A model generated the notes under the pieces. The model was given only the letters and a program-made list of their open reading frames with translations. It made no database searches and was not told where the DNA came from. A stretch of DNA of 64,000 bases from IOR16 sp963521065 (GTDB taxonomy: Bacteria; Bacillota; Clostridia; Peptostreptococcales; Anaerovoracaceae): contig CAUQTI010000013.1 of assembly GCA_963521065.1 (NCBI GenBank), forward strand, positions 1 through 64,000, given 5' to 3'. Position numbers and translations under genes: made by a program. Positions 38,998 to 48,373 of the stretch are shown one piece after another. Numbering within the stretch: position 1 is the first letter of the stretch; each line of letters starts with the position of its first letter.

Positions 38998-41439
38998 ATG
39001 GATATACGAGAGCAGATGAAAAAGAAGGTGCTCCTTTTTGACGGAGCGACAGGCACGATGATTCAAAAAACAGGAATTCCTGTTGGTAAGGTGCCTGAAT
39101 TATTAAATTTCACGCATCCGGATGTGATTGAATCGATTCATGCGGCATATTTCACTGCGGGAAGTGACGTGGTGTCTAGCAATACATTTGGTGCCAATGC
39201 CTATAAAACAGAAGGCTGTGGGTATACTGTCGATCAAATTATTACACAGGGTGTAACTTTAGCGAAGCGCGCGGCGAGACAGGCTGAAGAAGCGGCGAAA
39301 GCAAAAGGGGAAGGCGGCTCGAAATACGTTGCTCTGGACGTGGCGCCAATCGGAAAACTGATGGAGCCTTATGGCCCGTTGAGCTTTGAATCTGCATATG
39401 CGTTGTTTCGCGAGCAAATCGAGTCCGGCGCGAGAGCAGGCGCTGACTTGATTCTTTTAGAGACGTTTACTGATATTTATGAAATGAAGATTGCAGTCCT
39501 TGCGGCAAAGGAATGCTGTGATTTGCCTGTTTTCTGTTCTTTGACTTTTCAAGAGGATGGACGTATGCTCATGGGTACGGATCCGGTAACGGCAGTTAGT
39601 ATATTACAAGATATGGGCATAGATGCCTTAGGATTGAATTGTTCTCTCGGACCAAAGCAGATGATTCCTGTGGTGCGGGAGTTTTTGCGCTATTCTAAAA
39701 TTCCTGTTTTAGTACAGCCGAATGCAGGATTGCCTTCCCTTGTGGACGGAAAAACAGTATATGATGTGACGATAGCAGAATACACGGAAATCATGCTCTC
39801 CTTCGTAGAAGAAGGCCTTGCAATTGGCGGCGGATGCTGCGGGACGACACCGGATTATATTTGCGCGCTGGCAGAAGCATTGAAAGAAAAACCTCTACAG
39901 CCTCGAATGGACAAACCGACAGTGATGTCAGTAAGCTCTTCGACAAGGACTGTTTTTTTGGATGACCGCATCCGCATTATTGGGGAACGCATTAATCCTA
40001 CGGGGAAAAAGAAGCTGAAAGAAGCTCTAAAGTCAGGAGATTATGCTTATATTGAAAATGAAGCAATTCAGCAGGTTGAGGCTGGTGCGGAGATTTTAGA
40101 TATTAATGTGGGTCTGCCCGAAGTAGATGAACTGGAAGCAATGCTTTCTGTTGTAAAGAGGGTCTCTGCAGTTGTAGATGTACCACTTCAGATTGACAGT
40201 GCAGACAGCAGAGTGCTGGAAGCCGCAGTGCGTATCTATAACGGAAAACCGATTATCAATTCTGTCAATGGAAAAGAAGAGACGATGAGTGCCGTTTTTC
40301 CAATCGCGAAAAAATATGGAGCCTGTGTGATTGCACTGACTTTAGATGAGAATGGATTACCAAAAGACACAGAGGAACGGCTTGCCATTGCGGACCGTAT
40401 TATTAGCCGTGCCGCAGAATACGGGATTGGACCCGATCGGATTCTTGTAGACTGCTTGACTCTGACCGTTTCTGCGCAGCAAAATGCGGGGAGAGATACC
40501 TTAGAAGCGATTCGCAGAGTAAAAGCAAAGTATGGTGTGAAAACAACCTTAGGTGCAAGCAATGTTTCCTTTGGTTTGCCGGAACGCGTGCTTTTAAATC
40601 GCACCTTCTTAGCAATGGCACTGGAAGCAGGGCTTGACGCACCGATTACCGACCCGCTTGTGCCGGATTATGTAAATACAATCAGTGCGTTTGAGGCTTT
40701 GAGCGGGAAAGACGTTGAGTCGAAGGACTATATTTCTTATTATGGAGGTGGTTCGTCAACACCTGCATCTGGTGAGGTTCTGACGCGGAAAAAAGAGATA
40801 AAATCTCTGGTGCAGGACTCGAACCTAGAGGATATTATTTTAAATGGCTACGAAGAGCGTGCGGCGCAGATTACAGAAGAGCTTTTAAAAACGGAAAAAC
40901 CTTTAGAAATTGTAGAAAAACGGATCATACCGGCCTTGGAGCAGGTGGGCAAAGAATATGAATCGGGTGAAAAATTTTTACCACAGCTGATGAAATCAGC
41001 TGACACAGTGACGCGTGCATTTCAGGTGCTGAAAGCGGAAATGGAGTTGTCTGGAGAGAGCATTAATTATGGAAAAGTCATTTTGGCAACTGTAGAGGGC
41101 GACGTCCATGACATTGGGAAAAACATCGTAAAAGTAATACTGGAAAATTACGGGTATGAAGTGATTGACCTGGGAAAAGATGTGCCGGCAGAGAAGGTTG
41201 TGGAGGTCGCACGGACGGAGTGCATCCAGCTTGTCGGACTCAGCGCATTGATGACGACTACCGTTGTCAGCATGGAAAAGACCATTAAAAAGCTGGAAGA
41301 AGCGGGATTGACCTGTAAAACAGCAGTGGGAGGCGCTGTTCTGACAAAGGATTTTGCAGAAAAAATCGGTGCTGACTATTATTGTAAAGACGCAATGGAT
41401 ACCGTTAAAGCGGCTAATTCTGTATTTAAAAATAATTAA
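38998..41439 (+). CDS. metH: B12-dependent methionine synthase, short form
   Basis: An 813-residue enzyme. The homocysteine barrel (about 1-310) has the zinc cysteines in 'L-N-C-S-L-G' (about 215) and GGCCGT (Cys280, Cys281). The methyl-THF pterin domain (about 320-590) has 'G-E-R-I-N-P-T-G' and 'L-D-I-N-V-G'. The cobalamin cap and Rossmann domains (about 610-813) have the B12-ligand His704 in DVHDIGK. The C-terminal SAM-dependent reactivation domain is missing, as in other anaerobes with the short form, so a separate reactivase should exist elsewhere. It transfers methyl from methyl-THF to homocysteine, directly downstream of metF. Confidence 0.95.
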   Translation: MDIREQMKKKVLLFDGATGTMIQKTGIPVGKVPELLNFTHPDVIESIHAAYFTAGSDVVSSNTFGANAYKTEGCGYTVDQIITQGVTLAKRAARQAEEAAKAKGEGGSKYVALDVAPIGKLMEPYGPLSFESAYALFREQIESGARAGADLILLETFTDIYEMKIAVLAAKECCDLPVFCSLTFQEDGRMLMGTDPVTAVSILQDMGIDALGLNCSLGPKQMIPVVREFLRYSKIPVLVQPNAGLPSLVDGKTVYDVTIAEYTEIMLSFVEEGLAIGGGCCGTTPDYICALAEALKEKPLQPRMDKPTVMSVSSSTRTVFLDDRIRIIGERINPTGKKKLKEALKSGDYAYIENEAIQQVEAGAEILDINVGLPEVDELEAMLSVVKRVSAVVDVPLQIDSADSRVLEAAVRIYNGKPIINSVNGKEETMSAVFPIAKKYGACVIALTLDENGLPKDTEERLAIADRIISRAAEYGIGPDRILVDCLTLTVSAQQNAGRDTLEAIRRVKAKYGVKTTLGASNVSFGLPERVLLNRTFLAMALEAGLDAPITDPLVPDYVNTISAFEALSGKDVESKDYISYYGGGSSTPASGEVLTRKKEIKSLVQDSNLEDIILNGYEERAAQITEELLKTEKPLEIVEKRIIPALEQVGKEYESGEKFLPQLMKSADTVTRAFQVLKAEMELSGESINYGKVILATVEGDVHDIGKNIVKVILENYGYEVIDLGKDVPAEKVVEVARTECIQLVGLSALMTTTVVSMEKTIKKLEEAGLTCKTAVGGAVLTKDFAEKIGADYYCKDAMDTVKAANSVFKNN

Positions 41440-41483
41440 GACGGTGTGAATGGGCACAGAAGAGTATAAAGGGAAGGATTACG

Positions 41484-41942
41484 ATGGAAAGACCAAGCTG
41501 GGACGAATATTTTATGGAAATGGCATTGGTAACAGCAAAGCGCTCCACCTGCATGAGAAGGCAGGTAGGCGCCGTGATTGTTAAGGACAAGCATATCATT
41601 GCAACGGGTTATAATGGTGCACCCAGAGGGATTGAGCATTGCGAAGATCGCGGCGGCTGCTTGCGGCAGAAGTTGAATATCCCTTCGGGGGAACGCCATG
41701 AGCTTTGCATGGCACTTCACGCAGAGCAGAATGCAATCATTCAGGCGGCGACGCTTGGGCAAAGCATTGAAGGAGCGACAATCTATGTGACGCATCAGCC
41801 TTGTGTCATTTGTGCCAAAATGCTGATTAATGCAGGGATGCAGCGGATTGTCGTCAGGGAAGGCTATCCGGATACTCTTGCTGTGGAGATGTTGAATGAG
41901 GCAGGTCTTAAAATTAACATGTTAGAGAAAAAGGATGAATAA
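41484..41942 (+). CDS. dCMP/cytidine deaminase family (ComEB-like)
   Basis: A 152-residue zinc deaminase. It has HAEQNAI (His and Glu), PCVICAK (two Cys), plus the upstream 'R-S-T-C-M-R-R-Q-V-G-A' and 'G-Y-N-G-A-P' typical of dCMP deaminases, which supply dUMP for thymidylate synthesis. The ATG at 41484 has GGAAGGA upstream. It sits 12 nt before tagO/wecA and may be in the same operon; the link is not functional. Confidence 0.92.
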   Translation: MERPSWDEYFMEMALVTAKRSTCMRRQVGAVIVKDKHIIATGYNGAPRGIEHCEDRGGCLRQKLNIPSGERHELCMALHAEQNAIIQAATLGQSIEGATIYVTHQPCVICAKMLINAGMQRIVVREGYPDTLAVEMLNEAGLKINMLEKKDE

Positions 41943-41954
41943 GGAGTTGGAGAA

Positions 41955-43091
41955 ATGAGTTTTGGATTTAGTTTTGTGCTGCCTTTCATGACGGCCTTCT
42001 TAGTCTCGTTGCTTTGCACTCCTTTGGCAATTAAGATTGCTCCCAAAATAGGGGCGGTTGATATACCGAAGGATGCGAGGCGCATGCATACGAAGCCGAT
42101 GCCGCGCTTTGGGGGGATTGCTATTTTTTTAGGAAGTATAGCGGCACTGTTTGTGTCGGTGTATGCGGCATTGCCTGCAATTGCACAATATCTTCCGGAG
42201 GGCGAGCCAGTTGAAAAGATATTTGGGTTATTAATCGGAGGGACGTTAATTTACATCGTAGGAGTCGTTGACGATTTAAAAGGATTACCGCCGAAGGTGA
42301 AGTTTTTACTTCAAATTGCCTGTGCATGCGTGGTCTTTGCTTATGGAATACGCATTTCATTTGTGACAAATCACTTTGGAGCCGGTCACGGGTATCTTCC
42401 GTTTGCCGTCAGCTTCATTATTACTATTTTGTGGATTGTGGGAATTACAAACACCATTAACCTTATCGATGGGTTGGACGGGCTTGCGGCGGGAGTCGCT
42501 GCCGTTGCATCGTTTGCGATTGCCTACACTGCATATATTCACGGAATGTATACTGTTACGATGGCAATGCTTGCATGCGCGGGAGGTGCTTTAGGCTTCC
42601 TGCCATTTAACTTCCATCCCGCTAAAATTTTTATGGGCGATGCAGGCTCCTTATTTTTAGGCTTTATGCTGGCATCGGTATCCATTATCGGGCCGGTAAA
42701 AGGCGCCGCTATTTTAGCGACAATCGTTCCTGTTCTGGTACTGGGTGTACCGATTTTTGATACTGCCTTTGCAATTTTTCGGCGTATTGTAAATAAGAGG
42801 CCGATTATGGAGGCCGATAAAGGTCATTTGCACCATCGGCTTATGGCCGCGGGTATGGGGCAGCGGCGTTCGGTGCTTACGCTGTACGGAATCAGTGCGG
42901 TAATGGGTGTGGCAGCAATTCTTTTCAGCAGAGATTTATTTTTAGAATCGGCAGGGCTGTTTCTAATTGCAGGAAACTTTATTTATATCTTTTTAACAGA
43001 TGCAAAGAGCGCAATTCCGCAGTTGAAGGCAGAAAGCGCACAAAAGCCAGAGAACAAAGGAAGTAAGAAACGCAAGAAAAAGAAAAAGTAA
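41955..43091 (+). CDS. Undecaprenyl-phosphate GlcNAc-1-phosphate transferase (TagO/WecA)
   Basis: A 378-residue membrane enzyme with about ten helices. It has the polyprenyl-phosphate transferase motifs 'V-D-D-L-K-G-L-P', 'N-L-I-D-G-L-D-G-L-A-A-G' and 'F-M-G-D-A-G-S-L-F-L-G', and the cytoplasmic 'H-L-H-H-R' motif. The C-terminus is a lysine-rich tail. It starts the synthesis of wall teichoic acid or other surface polymers by loading GlcNAc-1-P on undecaprenyl phosphate. wecB directly downstream provides UDP-ManNAc. Confidence 0.92.
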   Translation: MSFGFSFVLPFMTAFLVSLLCTPLAIKIAPKIGAVDIPKDARRMHTKPMPRFGGIAIFLGSIAALFVSVYAALPAIAQYLPEGEPVEKIFGLLIGGTLIYIVGVVDDLKGLPPKVKFLLQIACACVVFAYGIRISFVTNHFGAGHGYLPFAVSFIITILWIVGITNTINLIDGLDGLAAGVAAVASFAIAYTAYIHGMYTVTMAMLACAGGALGFLPFNFHPAKIFMGDAGSLFLGFMLASVSIIGPVKGAAILATIVPVLVLGVPIFDTAFAIFRRIVNKRPIMEADKGHLHHRLMAAGMGQRRSVLTLYGISAVMGVAAILFSRDLFLESAGLFLIAGNFIYIFLTDAKSAIPQLKAESAQKPENKGSKKRKKKKK

Positions 43092-43127
43092 GAAATGAAT
43101 GTAGGCATTGAGAAAGAAGGGGAAAAA

Positions 43128-44252
43128 ATGAAAATAATGACTGTATTCGGGACAAGGCCGGAGGCCATTAAGATGGCACCGCTTGTAAGGAAGCTGCAAG
43201 ATGATCCTGAGATTGATTCCGTTCTGTGTGTGACAGCACAGCATCGAGAGATGCTAGACCAGGTACTATCCTTGTTCGAGCTTGTTCCTGATTACGATTT
43301 GAATATTATGAAGCCAAATCAAACCATTAGCATGATTACCGCAAATGTATTACAAGGTATGGAAGAGGTTCTGAAAAAAGAAAAACCAGACATGATTTTG
43401 GTGCACGGAGATACCTCGACGACTTTTGTAGCAGCGCTTGCAGCATTTTATCAGCAAGTTAAGGTGGGACATGTGGAAGCGGGATTGCGCACCTATGATA
43501 AGTATTCTCCGTATCCGGAAGAAATGAACCGAGTGTTAACCGGACATCTCGCAGACCTGCACTTTGCGCCTACACCACGAAATGTGGATAACCTTCGGAG
43601 AGAAAATATTTCCGAAGATAAAATTGTAATTACGGGAAATACCGTAATTGATGCATTGCTTCAAGTTGCGGGAAAGCCGTATGAATTTGAAGAAGAAACA
43701 TTAAAAAATCTGGATTTTGAAAAAAAGAGAATCATAACTGTCACATGCCATCGCAGAGAAAATCTGGGAGAAAATATGATTCACATTTTTAAAGCGATTC
43801 GGGATATCGCTGATGAATTTGAAGATGTGGAAGTGGTTTACCCCGTTCACATGAACCCAAAAGTTAGAGAAACTGCAAAATTAGTGTTCGGTGATTCTGA
43901 AAAGGTACATTTAATTGAACCGTTGCAGTATCAGCCGTTTGTAAATTTGATGGCAAAATCTTATCTTTTGATTACAGATTCCGGCGGGATGCAGGAGGAA
44001 GCACCGTCTTTAGGAAAGCCAGTTTTGGTTGTGAGAAAAGAGACCGAACGGCCGGAAGCACTGGAAGCAGGGACCGTAAAGCTTGCGGGCGTAAGTCAGG
44101 ATACCATTTACTCCATGACAAAGGAGTTATTGGAAAACAAAGAAGCTTATGAGAGTATGGCACAGTCAACCAACCCGTATGGAGACGGAAATGCCTGTGA
44201 ACACATTGTAGATGCACTGAAAGAATATTTTAGTAAAGAAACGAGGGAATAA
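43128..44252 (+). CDS. wecB: UDP-N-acetylglucosamine 2-epimerase (non-hydrolysing)
   Basis: A 374-residue epimerase making UDP-ManNAc. ATG 43128 is behind AGAAGGGG; the frame from 43095 adds no plausible site. The motifs 'G-T-R-P-E-A-I-K-M-A-P', 'H-G-D-T-S-T-T-F', 'T-C-H-R-R-E-N' and 'D-S-G-G-M-Q-E-E' are complete. It follows the GlcNAc transferase, so the two act on the same surface-polymer linkage unit. Confidence 0.95.
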   Translation: MKIMTVFGTRPEAIKMAPLVRKLQDDPEIDSVLCVTAQHREMLDQVLSLFELVPDYDLNIMKPNQTISMITANVLQGMEEVLKKEKPDMILVHGDTSTTFVAALAAFYQQVKVGHVEAGLRTYDKYSPYPEEMNRVLTGHLADLHFAPTPRNVDNLRRENISEDKIVITGNTVIDALLQVAGKPYEFEEETLKNLDFEKKRIITVTCHRRENLGENMIHIFKAIRDIADEFEDVEVVYPVHMNPKVRETAKLVFGDSEKVHLIEPLQYQPFVNLMAKSYLLITDSGGMQEEAPSLGKPVLVVRKETERPEALEAGTVKLAGVSQDTIYSMTKELLENKEAYESMAQSTNPYGDGNACEHIVDALKEYFSKETRE

Positions 44253-44278
44253 AGCTCGTTTAAAAAGAAAGAGGGAGT

Positions 44279-45649
44279 ATGGGAAACGAGCGTGAAATTG
44301 TAATTAACCGCAAACAGCTCTACCGCAGTTTGGTAGTAGTGGCTCTGCCGATTGCGCTGCAAAGTTTGATTGCATCCTCCTTAAGCTTAGTAGATAATTT
44401 GATGATTGGCAGCCTGGGAGAGTCATCCTTAGCTGCGAGCGGATTGGCTACACAGCTTTTCTTCATCCAGTGGATGATTCTCTTTGGTTTTACCAGTGGT
44501 TGTTCGACGTTTATGGCACAATTTTGGGGTACCCAGAATTTAAAACAGATTCGAAAAGTAATTGGATTTGCAATTACCGTATGCTCAGGCATTGGAATTT
44601 TATTTTTTTGTGCCGCTTCCTTTTTTCCGGAGCGTGTGCTTCATATTTTTACAGACATACCGGAGGCCGTTGAAATTGGTTCACAGTATATGCGTACCGG
44701 TGCCCTTTGTTTCCTTTGTGTCAGTATCACGGTACCGTTCACTACGGCCCTGCGCGCAACACAGCAGACCAGTATACCGCTAAAAATTAGCAGCATGGCG
44801 TTTGCAGTCAATACTTTTTTAAATTACACATTTATCTTTGGAAATTTTGGAGCGCCTGCACTCGGTGTCTCCGGAGCTGCACTTGCGACTGTGATTTCAA
44901 GGCTTCTGGAATTGGCGTCGCTTTTGATTGTCATCTTTGCAAAGAAGAATATCCTGTGCGGCACATTTCGGGATTTCTTTGGCTGGGAACGTAATTTCAT
45001 ATCTCGTATTTTGAATAATGCGGTGCCGACTACATTAAATGAAGCGCTTTGGGGAATGGGTACGGCGGCATATAACGCGATTTATGGCCATATGGGGATT
45101 ACGGAGTTTGCTTCAATTCAAGCAAGTACGACGATTAACAGTATGTTTGTTTTGGCTATTTTCAGTTTGGGAGACGCTTTATTGATTTTAGTGGGTCAGC
45201 ATTTGGGAAAGGGCGAGTTGGAGTATGCATACCAATTGGCGAAAAAAATATTAAAAATAGGGGTTCTGATTGGTGCCATCGCAGGTCTTTTGCTCGTTCT
45301 TACAGCCCCCTCCATTGTACAGTTTTTTGAGTTCACAAAAGACGGTCGATTTTACACCATAAATATTCTGCGCATTTACGGAATCTTCATGATAATAAAA
45401 CTCTTTAATGGTATGAATATTACAGGGACACTGCGTGCAGGCGGTGACACAAAGTATGCGATGGGAGCAGAACTGTGTACGATGTGGCTGATTGGAGTTC
45501 CCATTGTGTATCTGGGAGCACTCGTTTGGAAGCTGCCGATTTATGTGGTTGTTCTTATGGTGCAGTTAGAGGAATCGACAAAATTTTTACTTTGTATGAA
45601 GCGGTTTTTATCTAAAAAATGGGTGAAAAATGTAATTCATGAGATATAG
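44279..45649 (+). CDS. MATE family efflux transporter
   Basis: A 456-residue membrane protein with 12 predicted helices in two halves. The 'A-L-P-I-A-L-Q-S-L-I' start, 'D-N-L-M-I-G-S-L-G' and 'G-D-T-K-Y-A-M' in the second half are typical MATE features. It probably exports a drug-like or metabolite cation in exchange for Na+ or H+. The ATG at 44279 follows GAGGGAG. It is 26 nt after wecB and could carry a surface-polymer or unrelated substrate. A terminator follows at 45651. Confidence 0.9.
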   Translation: MGNEREIVINRKQLYRSLVVVALPIALQSLIASSLSLVDNLMIGSLGESSLAASGLATQLFFIQWMILFGFTSGCSTFMAQFWGTQNLKQIRKVIGFAITVCSGIGILFFCAASFFPERVLHIFTDIPEAVEIGSQYMRTGALCFLCVSITVPFTTALRATQQTSIPLKISSMAFAVNTFLNYTFIFGNFGAPALGVSGAALATVISRLLELASLLIVIFAKKNILCGTFRDFFGWERNFISRILNNAVPTTLNEALWGMGTAAYNAIYGHMGITEFASIQASTTINSMFVLAIFSLGDALLILVGQHLGKGELEYAYQLAKKILKIGVLIGAIAGLLLVLTAPSIVQFFEFTKDGRFYTINILRIYGIFMIIKLFNGMNITGTLRAGGDTKYAMGAELCTMWLIGVPIVYLGALVWKLPIYVVVLMVQLEESTKFLLCMKRFLSKKWVKNVIHEI

Positions 45650-45650
45650 A

Positions 45651-45686
45651 AAAGGCAAGCTGTGAGAGTGCAGCTTGCCTTTTTAA
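45651..45686 (+). terminator. Terminator after MATE gene
   Basis: AAAGGCAAGCTG pairs with CAGCTTGCCTTTTT across an 8-nt loop. Confidence 0.85.
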
Positions 45687-45720
45687 ACGAATATAGATAA
45701 AAATTGATGATTTAACAGCA

Positions 45721-45764
45721 TTGACAGTGTTTCATTTCTCGTGTTAAACTGAAAATGATTTTCA
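45721..45764 (+). promoter_or_regulatory. Promoter and Fur-family box of the zinc operon
   Basis: TTGACA (45721-45726), a 17-nt spacer and TTAAAC (45744-45749) form the promoter. TGAAAATGATTTTCA (45750-45764), a perfect 7-1-7 palindrome, overlaps the start of transcription. This is the form of Fur/Zur/PerR boxes, and the first gene of the operon codes a Fur-family regulator. Zinc-bound Zur would repress it. Confidence 0.8.
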
Positions 45765-45783
45765 AATTAAGAAGGGCACCAAT

Positions 45784-46200
45784 ATGAAAAAAATAAGCTA
45801 TCAAACGCGCCAGAAGAAAGCAATTCTTGATTATTTAAAGTCAACGAGAGGCCGACATGTTACGATTCATGATATTTCAAAGCATTTGGAAGACGCTAAA
45901 ACACCAGTGGGGATGACAACAGTATACCGTTACATGGACGCATTGGTAAACGAAGGCTTTGTAAAGAAGTATTTGTTCGACGGATTGACTGGGGCTTGCT
46001 TTCAATATATAGACGAGGCACTTTCTGACGATTCCGCGACCTTTCATTTTAAATGTGAAGTTTGCGGAACGCTGATTCATTTCCAATGCAGGCAATTGGA
46101 GTCTTTGCAAGAACATATGATGCAATCCCATCAATTTGATATTAATTCAGGCAAGACTGTATTTTATGGGCAATGTGCGCATTGCAGAGAGAACGTATAA
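45784..46200 (+). CDS. zur: Fur family regulator, probably Zur
   Basis: A 138-residue regulator. The winged helix (about 5-75) has 'T-R-Q-K-K-A-I-L-D-Y-L' and 'T-T-V-Y-R-Y-M-D', and the dimerisation domain carries the zinc motif C-x2-C in 'C-E-V-C-G' and a second pair in 'Y-G-Q-C-A-H-C'. Being first in an operon with a zinc ABC transporter and behind a Fur-type box points to zinc (Zur) rather than iron. Only Mn or other metals remain as alternatives. Confidence 0.88.
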   Translation: MKKISYQTRQKKAILDYLKSTRGRHVTIHDISKHLEDAKTPVGMTTVYRYMDALVNEGFVKKYLFDGLTGACFQYIDEALSDDSATFHFKCEVCGTLIHFQCRQLESLQEHMMQSHQFDINSGKTVFYGQCAHCRENV

Positions 46201-46233
46201 ACAAAGAGTTAAGGCGAGAAGGAGGCAGTTGCT

Positions 46234-46545
46234 ATGTATGATGTCCGTCAGATGAAAAAAAAACAAAGACTTGCATTTTTGCTTTGCTGCTGCGTCATTT
46301 TCGTAACTGCGTTTTCTTTTGCTTATATCGTTCAGGAGCTAGACCACGACTGTGCTGGCACAAATTGTACAGTTTGTGATCAGATTCACCAAGTGGAATC
46401 TGCATATCAGCAGTTGCTTTCCGATGGTTTTTCTGTGTTTTTTATAACACTTCTTTTTATTTCTTATCTAATAAAATTTACGACATCTATTTTTTCTTAT
46501 GTCTTTAAGACACCGGTTTCTTTAAAAGTGAAGATGAACAATTAA
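46234..46545 (+). CDS. Small membrane protein of the zinc operon
   Basis: A 103-residue protein with two hydrophobic helices (about 14-32 and 65-90). Between them is an external loop with D-H-D-C-A-G-T-N-C-T-V-C-D-Q-I-H. The Cys/His cluster could bind zinc. GGAGG lies upstream of the ATG. Similar small 'DHDC..C..C' proteins occur in Firmicute zinc-uptake operons. A role in handing zinc to the transporter or sensing it is inferred. Confidence 0.65.
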   Translation: MYDVRQMKKKQRLAFLLCCCVIFVTAFSFAYIVQELDHDCAGTNCTVCDQIHQVESAYQQLLSDGFSVFFITLLFISYLIKFTTSIFSYVFKTPVSLKVKMNN

Positions 46546-46623
46546 ATTTTTTCTTTGTATTTGTAAAGGGGTCAACACCCTTCTATTGTTATGTGTAAAA
46601 GAAAGAATTTTGGGGGTTTTAAT

Positions 46624-47661
46624 ATGAAATTTTACTTAAAACAGCACGTTGTGCTGGTAGTTATTTTTGTTTTTTTTCTTTTATCCTTCTCCGGCTGCGG
46701 AAAAACGGATAAAGAGGTACCGGAAGGAGAAAGTAACAACCTAAGCATCGTTACTACAATTTTTCCGCAGTATGATTTTGCAAAGCAGATTTCGGGAGGC
46801 AAAGCGGATGTAGCTATGCTGTTAAAGCCCGGTGCAGAAAGCCATTCCTACGAGCCGACTCCACAGGATATAAAAACCATACAAAACGCCGATTTGTTTA
46901 TTTATGTTGGCGGTGAAAACGATGTATGGGTTGAGGATATACTGGATTCAATGAAAGAAAAGAAACCGAAGACGCTAAAGCTCTTAGACTGCGTTTCAAC
47001 CGTAGAGGAAGAAATTGTAGAAGGGATGGAGCACGAGCATGAGGATGCGCACGATACAGATGTGAATGAGAGCGAAGAGGGTGAGCATGACCATGAGGCA
47101 GAATTAGAGGAGAGTGACCATGAGCATGAGGGCGAAGTGGATGAACATGTTTGGACTTCTCCGAAGAACGTAATAAAGATTGCTGAGAAAATCACAGAAG
47201 CCATGAGTGAGGCGGATTCAGAAAATGCGGCATTTTATTCGGAAAATAGTGCAGAGTATACAAAGCAGCTTGAAACACTGGATGCAGAGTTTAGAGAAAT
47301 CGTAAAAAACAGCAAGCGGAAAACGATATTATTTGGTGACCGTTTCCCATTCCGCTATTTGGCAGAAGAATATGGGCTAGAATATCATGCCGCATTTTCG
47401 GGCTGTGCAACCGATACGGAAGCAAGTGCGGCAACCGTCGCTTTTTTAATTGATAAAGTAAAAGAGGAGAAGCTTCCTGTTGTCTTTACGATTGAATTTT
47501 CCAATGGAAAAATTGCGGACTCCATATGCACAGCAACAGGGGCGAAGAAACTGATGTTACATTCCTGCCATAACTTAAGCAAGGAAGAGATTGAAAACGG
47601 AGAAAGCTACCTTTCGCTGATGGCGAAGAATGCAGAGAATTTGAAGGAGGCACTAAACTGA
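46624..47661 (+). CDS. znuA: Zinc ABC transporter substrate-binding lipoprotein
   Basis: A 345-residue cluster A-I metal-binding lipoprotein. The lipobox FSGC anchors it. The start used is ATG 46624, with GGGGG upstream. A long His/Asp/Glu-rich loop (about 145-180, with H-E-H-E-D-A-H and H-D-H-E repeats) is typical of ZnuA and collects zinc. The metal ligands of the fold lie in 'E-S-H-S-Y-E-P', 'D-E-H-V-W' and later His/Glu/Asp positions. It delivers Zn2+ to the ZnuB/ZnuC permease. Confidence 0.94.
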   Translation: MKFYLKQHVVLVVIFVFFLLSFSGCGKTDKEVPEGESNNLSIVTTIFPQYDFAKQISGGKADVAMLLKPGAESHSYEPTPQDIKTIQNADLFIYVGGENDVWVEDILDSMKEKKPKTLKLLDCVSTVEEEIVEGMEHEHEDAHDTDVNESEEGEHDHEAELEESDHEHEGEVDEHVWTSPKNVIKIAEKITEAMSEADSENAAFYSENSAEYTKQLETLDAEFREIVKNSKRKTILFGDRFPFRYLAEEYGLEYHAAFSGCATDTEASAATVAFLIDKVKEEKLPVVFTIEFSNGKIADSICTATGAKKLMLHSCHNLSKEEIENGESYLSLMAKNAENLKEALN

Positions 47662-47662
47662 T

Positions 47663-48373
47663 ATGGCATTGATTACTTGTAAGAATGCCGTCTTTACCTA
47701 TGACGGAAAAATTGCAGCAGAAAACCTTGATTTTGTGATACAAAGCGGAGACTATCTTTGTATCGTAGGGGAAAACGGAGAAGGAAAAAGTACCTTAATA
47801 AAGGGCTTGCTTCGCTTGAAAAAACCAGTTGAAGGAGAAATTTTTACGGGAGACGGCCTTGCAATGAATCAAATTGGGTACCTGCCTCAGCAAAATAAGG
47901 TACAGAAGGATTTTCCGGCGAGTGTCGGTGAAGTGGTTTTATCAGGGTGCCTTAATGGGCTGGGGTTTCAACCCTTTTACACAAAGCGGCAAAAAGGAAT
48001 TGTAGAAGAAAATATGGAACGTTTAGGCATTCTTTCCTTAAGAAAGCGATGCTACAGAGAGCTTTCCGGAGGGCAGCAGCAGCGCGTTCTCTTAGCAAGG
48101 GCACTTTGTGCGACGAAAAAAATGCTTTTACTCGACGAGCCGGCCGCAGGACTTGACCCGCTTATGACCAATGAGCTTTATCGTATGATTGAAAAAATTA
48201 ATAAGGAGCTTCAAATTACGGTCGTTATGGTCTCACACGACATTCCGTGCGCAGTGAAATACGCCGATCATATTCTGCACCTGCAGAGAGAACAGCTTTT
48301 CTTCGGGACACTGGATGAATATTTGAAAAGTGAAGTGGGGCACCGGTTCACCAGAGGAGGAAAAGATGCTTAA
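47663..48373 (+). CDS. znuC: Zinc ABC transporter ATP-binding protein
   Basis: A 236-residue ATPase. Walker A GENGEGKST (about 34-42), the Q-loop, signature LSGGQQQR, Walker B 'L-L-L-D-E-P-A-A-G-L-D' and the H-loop 'S-H-D-I' are all present. It starts 1 nt after the znuA stop and its end overlaps the znuB start (ATG 48366), so the genes are coupled. Confidence 0.95.
   Translation: MALITCKNAVFTYDGKIAAENLDFVIQSGDYLCIVGENGEGKSTLIKGLLRLKKPVEGEIFTGDGLAMNQIGYLPQQNKVQKDFPASVGEVVLSGCLNGLGFQPFYTKRQKGIVEENMERLGILSLRKRCYRELSGGQQQRVLLARALCATKKMLLLDEPAAGLDPLMTNELYRMIEKINKELQITVVMVSHDIPCAVKYADHILHLQREQLFFGTLDEYLKSEVGHRFTRGGKDA

Noticed and set aside
47000..47160. Simple repeat in the znuA gene
   Set aside because: It is the His/Glu-rich metal loop normal for ZnuA, not an independent repeat.
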